From an uncultured Clostridia bacterium (GTDB taxonomy: Bacteria > Bacillota > Clostridia > Christensenellales > Aristaeellaceae), in NCBI GenBank assembly GCA_934631985.1, contig CAKTYE010000084.1:1-9699 (forward strand): DNA of 9,699 bases, given 5' to 3'. Both the position numbers and the translations under genes were made by a program. Shown here piece after piece: positions 6,325-9,699 of this stretch (position 1 is its first letter; each line of letters begins with the position of its first letter). The notes below the pieces were generated by a model. The model saw nothing but the letters and a program-made list of their open reading frames with translations, was not told the origin of the DNA and ran no database searches.

Positions 6325-6364
6325 GGCAAGATCGGAGGAGCTTACAAGCCCCTCCGATTTTGCC
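6325..6364 (+). promoter_or_regulatory. Stem-loop between binding protein and permease genes
   Basis: GGCAAGATCGGAGG (6325-6338) pairs with CCTCCGATTTTGCC (6351-6364) over 14 bp with one G-T pair, around a 12-base loop. It starts 18 bases after the binding-protein stop. No U-tract follows directly (CGCTTAGCC), so it is probably a 3' mRNA stabiliser or partial terminator. That would give more binding protein than membrane components, a known pattern in ABC importer operons. Confidence 0.7.
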
Positions 6365-6402
6365 CGCTTAGCCATTTTTACCACAGGAAGGATTGAAACG
6401 CC

Positions 6403-7062
6403 GTGCAACTGGATTTTAGCATCATTTGGGACTGGATGCCCGCCTTTGGCAGCGCGCTGCTGGTCACCCTGGAGACCACTGTATGTTCGCTGATTCTGGG
6501 CCTTTTGCTGTCCATCCCGCTGTCGCTGTGCAAAATTTCGAACCTGAAGCCTCTGCAATGGTTTGCGTTCTTCTACACCTCGGTGTTCCGGGGCGTACCC
6601 ATGCTGGTGCAGGTGTTCATGATGTACTTCGGCATTCCGCTGGTGCTGCCGGTACGCTTCACGGCGTTTCAGGCCGGTACGCTGGTCTTTGCCATGAACT
6701 CCGCGGCCTATATCTCCGAAAGCCTGAAGGGCGGCATTCATGCCATTGACCGCGGGCAGTATGAGGCCGCCATGGCGCTGGGCGTGCATTATCCGGGCAT
6801 GATGAAGGACATCATTCTGCCCCAGGCCATCAAGAGTGTGCTGCCCAGTCTGGTGAATGAGTTCATTAGCCTGCTGAAAAACACCACGCTGATCGCCTCC
6901 ATCGGCCTGGTGGATATTCTCAGCGTGGGCCAGCGCATTCAGGCCCGGACGTACCGCGCCTTTGAGCCGTTCTTTGCGATTTCCGTGTTTTATTATGTGC
7001 TGGTGCTTGGGCTGTCCTTCCTGGGCAAGCTGCTGGAAAAGAAGGTGAATGCAAGTGATTGA
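6403..7062 (+). CDS. Amino-acid ABC transporter permease
   Basis: Predicted product is 219 residues, usual for the His/Glu/Gln/Arg permease group. The GTG at 6403 is chosen because AGGAAGGA lies about 10 bases upstream and the N-terminus then matches the family (short lead, then the first helix SALLVTLETTVCSLILGLLL). About five membrane helices are visible. FRGVPMLVQ (62-70) and the EAA loop EAAMALG...ILPQAI (121-143), which contacts the ATPase, are both intact. It forms the channel of the importer whose binding protein lies 96 bases upstream. The 3' end overlaps the ATPase gene by 8 bases (or 14 with the alternative start), so the two are translationally coupled. Confidence 0.93.
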   Translation: MQLDFSIIWDWMPAFGSALLVTLETTVCSLILGLLLSIPLSLCKISNLKPLQWFAFFYTSVFRGVPMLVQVFMMYFGIPLVLPVRFTAFQAGTLVFAMNSAAYISESLKGGIHAIDRGQYEAAMALGVHYPGMMKDIILPQAIKSVLPSLVNEFISLLKNTTLIASIGLVDILSVGQRIQARTYRAFEPFFAISVFYYVLVLGLSFLGKLLEKKVNASD

Positions 7063-7948
7063 AGTTAAGGGGCTATACAAGGATTTCGGCAGCCTGCATG
7101 TGCTGCGGGGCGTAAGCCTGAACGTGGAACAGGGAGACATTATTTCCATTATCGGCCCCTCCGGCAGCGGCAAGTCCACGCTGCTGCGCTCCATCAACCT
7201 GCTGGAAAAGCCCACCTTCGGCGAGATATGGGTGGAGGGCAAGCTCATTACGCCCCCCGACCCCTACCTGCACTGGGACGTGATTCGCGCCTCCAAGACC
7301 TACGCGGCGCTTCGCGCGCAGGGCATGGAGGACGAACCCGCCATTATGAAAATCAAAAAGGAGGATCTGCTGAAGCCCCGCGAGGGCGGCGCTTATCAGA
7401 AGCTGATGCGGCAGATCACCAAGGATCACTTTGAGGATTCTTATGCCGTGCGCCGCCGGGTCGGCATGGTGTTCCAGCACTTCAACCTGTTTCCGCACAT
7501 GACGGTGCTGGAAAACATGATCTATGCCCCCATGAAGGTGAACCATGTTTCCCGGGAGCAGGCCGTCGCCAAGGCGAAGGCGCTGCTGGATGATGTGGGC
7601 ATGCTGGCGAAGATCGACGCTTACCCCGGCAAGCTCTCCGGCGGTCAGAAGCAGCGTGTCGCCATTGCCCGTACCCTTGCCATGGAGCCGGACGTGGTGC
7701 TATTTGACGAACCCACCTCCGCGCTGGACCCTGAAATGGTCAAGGAAGTGCTGGAGGTCATTAAAAAGCTGGCGCAGCGCGGCATGACTATGGTGCTTGT
7801 GACCCATGAAATGGGCTTTGCCCGGGAGGTCTCGGACCGCATTTGCTTCCTTGACGAAGGCAAGCTGATCGAGGATGCGCCGCCTGAGGTATTCTTCTCT
7901 TCCCCGAAAAGCGAACGTGCCAAGGCATTTTTGGAGAAGGTGCTGTAA
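7055..7948 (+). CDS. Amino-acid ABC transporter ATP-binding protein with insertion
   Basis: Predicted product is 297 residues from GTG 7055, which has AGGTGA 6 bases upstream; an ATG at 7049 would add two residues but lies directly against that site. It is the ATPase of the importer encoded just upstream. Motifs: Walker A GPSGSGKST (34-42), Q-loop MVFQHFNLF (Q141), signature LSGGQ (194-198), Walker B VVLFDEP (214-220), D-loop SALD and H-loop VTHEM (H251). All are intact, so it should hydrolyse ATP. Relatives are about 240-250 residues long. The excess is an insertion of roughly 55 residues within about 67-132 (bases 7253-7450), rich in Lys, Glu and Tyr and containing two probable helices, placed between the Walker A subdomain and the Q-loop where the permease docks. 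Its role is unknown. Confidence 0.93.
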   Translation: MIEVKGLYKDFGSLHVLRGVSLNVEQGDIISIIGPSGSGKSTLLRSINLLEKPTFGEIWVEGKLITPPDPYLHWDVIRASKTYAALRAQGMEDEPAIMKIKKEDLLKPREGGAYQKLMRQITKDHFEDSYAVRRRVGMVFQHFNLFPHMTVLENMIYAPMKVNHVSREQAVAKAKALLDDVGMLAKIDAYPGKLSGGQKQRVAIARTLAMEPDVVLFDEPTSALDPEMVKEVLEVIKKLAQRGMTMVLVTHEMGFAREVSDRICFLDEGKLIEDAPPEVFFSSPKSERAKAFLEKVL

Positions 7949-8015
7949 GGCGGGGAAAGGAGGATGGATGAGTAGGCCCTCATTTTCGGGGAAATTTATT
8001 TTCGTCTCCCGACAC

Positions 8016-8049
8016 AAAAACACCGGCAGATTTTTCTGTCGGTGTTTTT
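8016..8049. terminator. Bidirectional rho-independent terminator
   Basis: AAAAACACCGGCAG (8016-8029) pairs with CTGTCGGTGTTTTT (8036-8049) over 14 bp with one G-T pair and a six-base loop. The five A before and five T after the stem give a U-tract in both directions. It closes the amino-acid transporter operon (+) and the convergent XRE-type gene (-), whose stop is 10 bases away. Confidence 0.9.
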
Positions 8050-8059
8050 GAGAATCGCA

Positions 8060-8647
8060 TTACTTTTTCCCCAGCAGCGATCCCAGCGCTCCGCTGATCA
8101 TATCGGAAACTGCATCGGAAGCATTGTCACCCAGCAGCGCCGTCAGCAGGCTTCCGCTTTCTTCCTTGCCCAGCAGCAGGGACAGGGCTTCCTTCTTCTT
8201 GTCCGTATCCGCTTTACGATATGCCTCCACCAGCCGCTTTTCTGCATTCGTCACTTTCATGGAGACGGTTGCCGCAGTGGTCTTTTTTGCCGTAGTCTTG
8301 CTTGTAGCTTTGGCAGTCGTCTTACTGGCGGCGGACTTCGTGGTCGTTTTCGTGGTCGTCTTTGGCGTGGATTTGGTGGTCGCGGCTTTAGTGGTGGTCT
8401 TGGTGGTTTTAGCCGCAGCCTTGCGGGAAGTGCCGGACTTTGCGGCCTCCAGCAGCGACGATTGTGTCACGCCTGTGGCCTTCGCGATCTTCTTCAGGGT
8501 CTCATTGGTCAGGGTGCCTTCTCCGCGTTCCGCCTTGCTGATGTCCGAAGGCGTCACGCCGCCGCCTACCTGTGCCGCCAGCTTTTCCTGCGTCAGCCCA
8601 GCGGCCTGCCGCGCCTGCTTGATGAGTTCTCCAACCTTTGCAGCCAT
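8060..8647 (-). CDS. XRE-type HTH protein with histone-H1-like linker
   Basis: Predicted product is 195 residues, with AAGGAGG 8 bases before the ATG. Residues about 5-67 form a Cro/C1-type helix-turn-helix (LIKQARQAAGLTQEKLA, then SDISKAERGE and LKKIAKATGV), a DNA-binding domain that usually acts as a repressor. Residues 71-127 are almost only Lys, Thr, Ala and Ser in KTT/AKTT units, like the tails of histone H1 and bacterial histone-like proteins, and should be disordered and bind DNA non-specifically. Residues 130-195 look helical: AEKRLVEAYRKADTDKKKEALSLLLG, common at the end of XRE regulators, then a Gly/Ser/Leu-rich amphipathic tail. It has its own promoter and terminator. The target is unknown; a nucleoid-associated protein or an autoregulated repressor are both possible. 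The repetitive linker codons vary (ACC, ACT, ACG, ACA), so this is not a recent DNA repeat expansion. Confidence 0.85.
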   Translation of the reverse strand: MAAKVGELIKQARQAAGLTQEKLAAQVGGGVTPSDISKAERGEGTLTNETLKKIAKATGVTQSSLLEAAKSGTSRKAAAKTTKTTTKAATTKSTPKTTTKTTTKSAASKTTAKATSKTTAKKTTAATVSMKVTNAEKRLVEAYRKADTDKKKEALSLLLGKEESGSLLTALLGDNASDAVSDMISGALGSLLGKK

Positions 8648-8670
8648 ATGTGATGCCTCCTTTTGTGTCT

Positions 8671-8699
8671 ATTGTAGCGCATTTTGTCGAAAAGCGAAA
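8671..8699 (-). promoter_or_regulatory. Probable promoter of the XRE-type gene
   Basis: On the - strand TACAAT (8676-8671) is a good -10 box. The hexamer 17 bases upstream is TTTCGC (8699-8694), a weak -35. The start would be near 8664, only about 17 bases before the ATG, leaving just enough room for the ribosome binding site. The promoter fits within the 59 bases after the DUF368 stop, so the gene can be expressed independently. Confidence 0.4.
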
Positions 8700-8706
8700 G
8701 CGTTGT

Positions 8707-9507
8707 CTATTCTTTTTTCCCATTCAGCATCAGTGCTGCGCCCAGTCCTGCCAGAAAGCAGGCTGTGCAGCGCAATCCCATCCCCAGTGTTGCGGGCGGG
8801 GTGGGGATGATCGCCGCAGCGGAGGCCAGTGCAATGCCCATCAGCGGGTGCATCGTCCAGCCATAGGCCCGCGCCAGCAGCGCGTTCATGCCCCGGGAAA
8901 GCAGCGCTACGCAGGCTCCCAGCCCCGCCGCCATGGGCAGCAGCACAGGCAGGGACAGCCGCGCAATTGCATCGGACATGGGGCCGTAGACCCCCATAAA
9001 AATAAACAGTGAGGAGGGGCTTAGTCCCGGCGCGACCAGCCCCACGCCCCACAGCACTCCGCAAAGCAGCCAGGTAGCCGTCGTGAGCGGAACGGCCTGA
9101 CTGCCTTCCCGGCGAAGCGTATGCAGCACCAGCAGCATGACCGCAAAAGCCGCAGCTCCTGCCGCAAGCTGCCCAGCTGTGCGTCCTTCCTTCCCACTTT
9201 CCTGCCACAGGGCCGGCATCGATCCGGCAATCAGCCCCAGAAACAGCCATACGGCCAGCGTGGAGTCCGCCGCAAAAAGCCACGCCACCAGCCGGGAAAG
9301 CAGCATCACCCCTAGCCCAAAGCCCAGACACAGCGGCAGCAGCATTCGCCATTGTGCGCGTCCTTCTCGCAGGGGATGCGCCAGAAACGCCATGATCTGT
9401 GCATACACCCCCAGCGCCACGCACAGTACCCCGCCACTGACCCCGGGGAGGATCGCTCCTGCGCCGATCAGCGCACCGCACAGCAGAAAGCGCAAGCTCC
9501 TTTTCAT
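8707..9507 (-). CDS. DUF368 membrane protein, PopT-type undecaprenyl-phosphate transporter
   Basis: Predicted product is 266 residues, highly hydrophobic with about eight membrane segments. AGGGGGC lies about 9 bases before the ATG. Two related motifs mark the DUF368 family: GAGAILPGVSGGVLCVALGVY near residues 15-35, and GLVAPGLSPSSLFIFMGVY at 156-174. They are the two halves of an internally repeated fold. DUF368 proteins (PopT) have been reported to return undecaprenyl phosphate across the cytoplasmic membrane for reuse in cell-wall and polysaccharide assembly; that role is taken from the family, not shown here. Length and motifs look complete. The upstream partial frame overlaps its start as ATGA, which suggests co-translation. 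The XRE-type gene follows 59 bases downstream but has its own promoter. Confidence 0.88.
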   Translation of the reverse strand: MKRSLRFLLCGALIGAGAILPGVSGGVLCVALGVYAQIMAFLAHPLREGRAQWRMLLPLCLGFGLGVMLLSRLVAWLFAADSTLAVWLFLGLIAGSMPALWQESGKEGRTAGQLAAGAAAFAVMLLVLHTLRREGSQAVPLTTATWLLCGVLWGVGLVAPGLSPSSLFIFMGVYGPMSDAIARLSLPVLLPMAAGLGACVALLSRGMNALLARAYGWTMHPLMGIALASAAAIIPTPPATLGMGLRCTACFLAGLGAALMLNGKKE

Positions 9508-9699
9508 CTGTCCATGCCCCCTGAAAACAAGCCTTTTCCAAAGAAGTGTATGCGGCGGTGTCTGTTTCCATGTTCACTTACCTTCTCCACTGAATATTCT
9601 GCTTTTTTCTTAAAAAATTTTTTTTCGATGAACCGTTTCTTTTCCTGCTTCGTCAGATACAGTGAAGCTTCATTTGTCCAGTGTCCGCGCGAGCTAGAC
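9504..9699 (-). CDS. Putative C-terminal end of an unknown gene (partial at window edge)
   Basis: On the - strand one frame is open from the window edge to a TGA at 9506-9504, giving 64 residues; the other two frames are closed several times. The stop overlaps the DUF368 start as ATGA, the usual sign of a translationally coupled upstream gene. The peptide is basic (KQEKKRFIEKKFFKKKAE) with no domain I can name, and ends GGMDR. It crosses an A8T6 run (around 9611-9624), so codon bias is uninformative and a length error there would change the frame. The alternative is that this is non-coding leader DNA of the DUF368 gene and the open frame is chance. Confidence 0.4.
   Translation of the reverse strand, partial: SSSRGHWTNEASLYLTKQEKKRFIEKKFFKKKAEYSVEKVSEHGNRHRRIHFFGKGLFSGGMDR

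Noticed and set aside
5524..7248. Long - strand open frame (574 codons) antisense to the amino-acid importer genes
   Set aside because: It spans two intact + strand genes and part of a third and includes the intercistronic hairpin. Its composition is typical of an antisense shadow.
7968..8051. Short + strand frame of 27 codons after the importer ATPase, with AAAGGAGG just upstream
   Set aside because: The frame runs through the strong terminator stem and stops within it. The ribosome binding site match is probably accidental in purine-rich DNA, and an earlier ATG at 7964 ends after three codons.
8264..8437. Possible tandem DNA repeat in the Lys/Thr/Ala-rich part of the XRE-type gene
   Set aside because: The repetition is at the protein level only. 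Codons differ between units and no exact DNA period persists, so it is not listed as a DNA repeat.
8669..9577. Alternative - strand frame of 302 codons over the DUF368 gene
   Set aside because: The DUF368 frame has clear membrane segments and both family motifs. The alternative product is Gly/Ala/Arg-rich, out of frame with these, and lacks a domain.

Overview
The window looks like chromosomal DNA from a moderately GC-rich Bacillota of the class Clostridia, probably a gut lineage. The evidence is the strong AGGAGG-type ribosome binding sites, consensus sigma-A promoters (TTGACG-17-TATTAT), U-tract hairpin terminators and short Gram-positive-style amino-acid ABC transporter genes. I cannot place it at genus level. 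No phage, transposase, CRISPR array, tRNA or rRNA gene is visible. Most genes belong to known families, and the less ordinary content lies in regulatory DNA and unusual domain arrangements.

Left part (1-1770): the C-terminal end of a membrane protein on the + strand is followed by a 5'-truncated remnant of a hybrid histidine kinase that keeps only its receiver domain. A bidirectional terminator separates this from a - strand gene for a GIY-YIG nuclease-family protein. Next come two - strand genes in one apparent operon, xpt (xanthine phosphoribosyltransferase) and a BMP-family nucleoside-binding protein. Together they suggest purine uptake and salvage. The operon has a clear promoter and terminator but no purine riboswitch.

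Middle part (3600-8050): a gene-free stretch of about 250 bases, possibly a small non-autonomous repeat element, precedes argH (argininosuccinate lyase, - strand). argH is divergent from a three-gene amino-acid ABC importer on the + strand (binding protein, permease, ATPase). The shared 230-base control region carries three TGCATA/TATGCA-type palindromes, two of them placed symmetrically about 10 bases upstream of the two -35 boxes. This suggests common control of arginine synthesis and amino-acid uptake, perhaps by an ArgR/AhrC-type regulator. A strong stem-loop lies between the binding protein and permease genes. The ATPase carries an insertion of roughly 55 residues before its Q-loop.

Right part (8050-9699, - strand): a small XRE-type DNA-binding protein with a histone-H1-like Lys/Thr/Ala-rich middle and a helical tail; a DUF368 membrane protein (the PopT undecaprenyl-phosphate transporter family); and, running off the window edge, a probable partial reading frame whose stop codon overlaps the DUF368 start as ATGA.

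I did not find a convincing wholly new multi-gene system. The best candidates for a closer look are the argH/transporter control region, the ATPase insertion, the XRE-histone-like fusion and the possible mobile repeat upstream of xpt.
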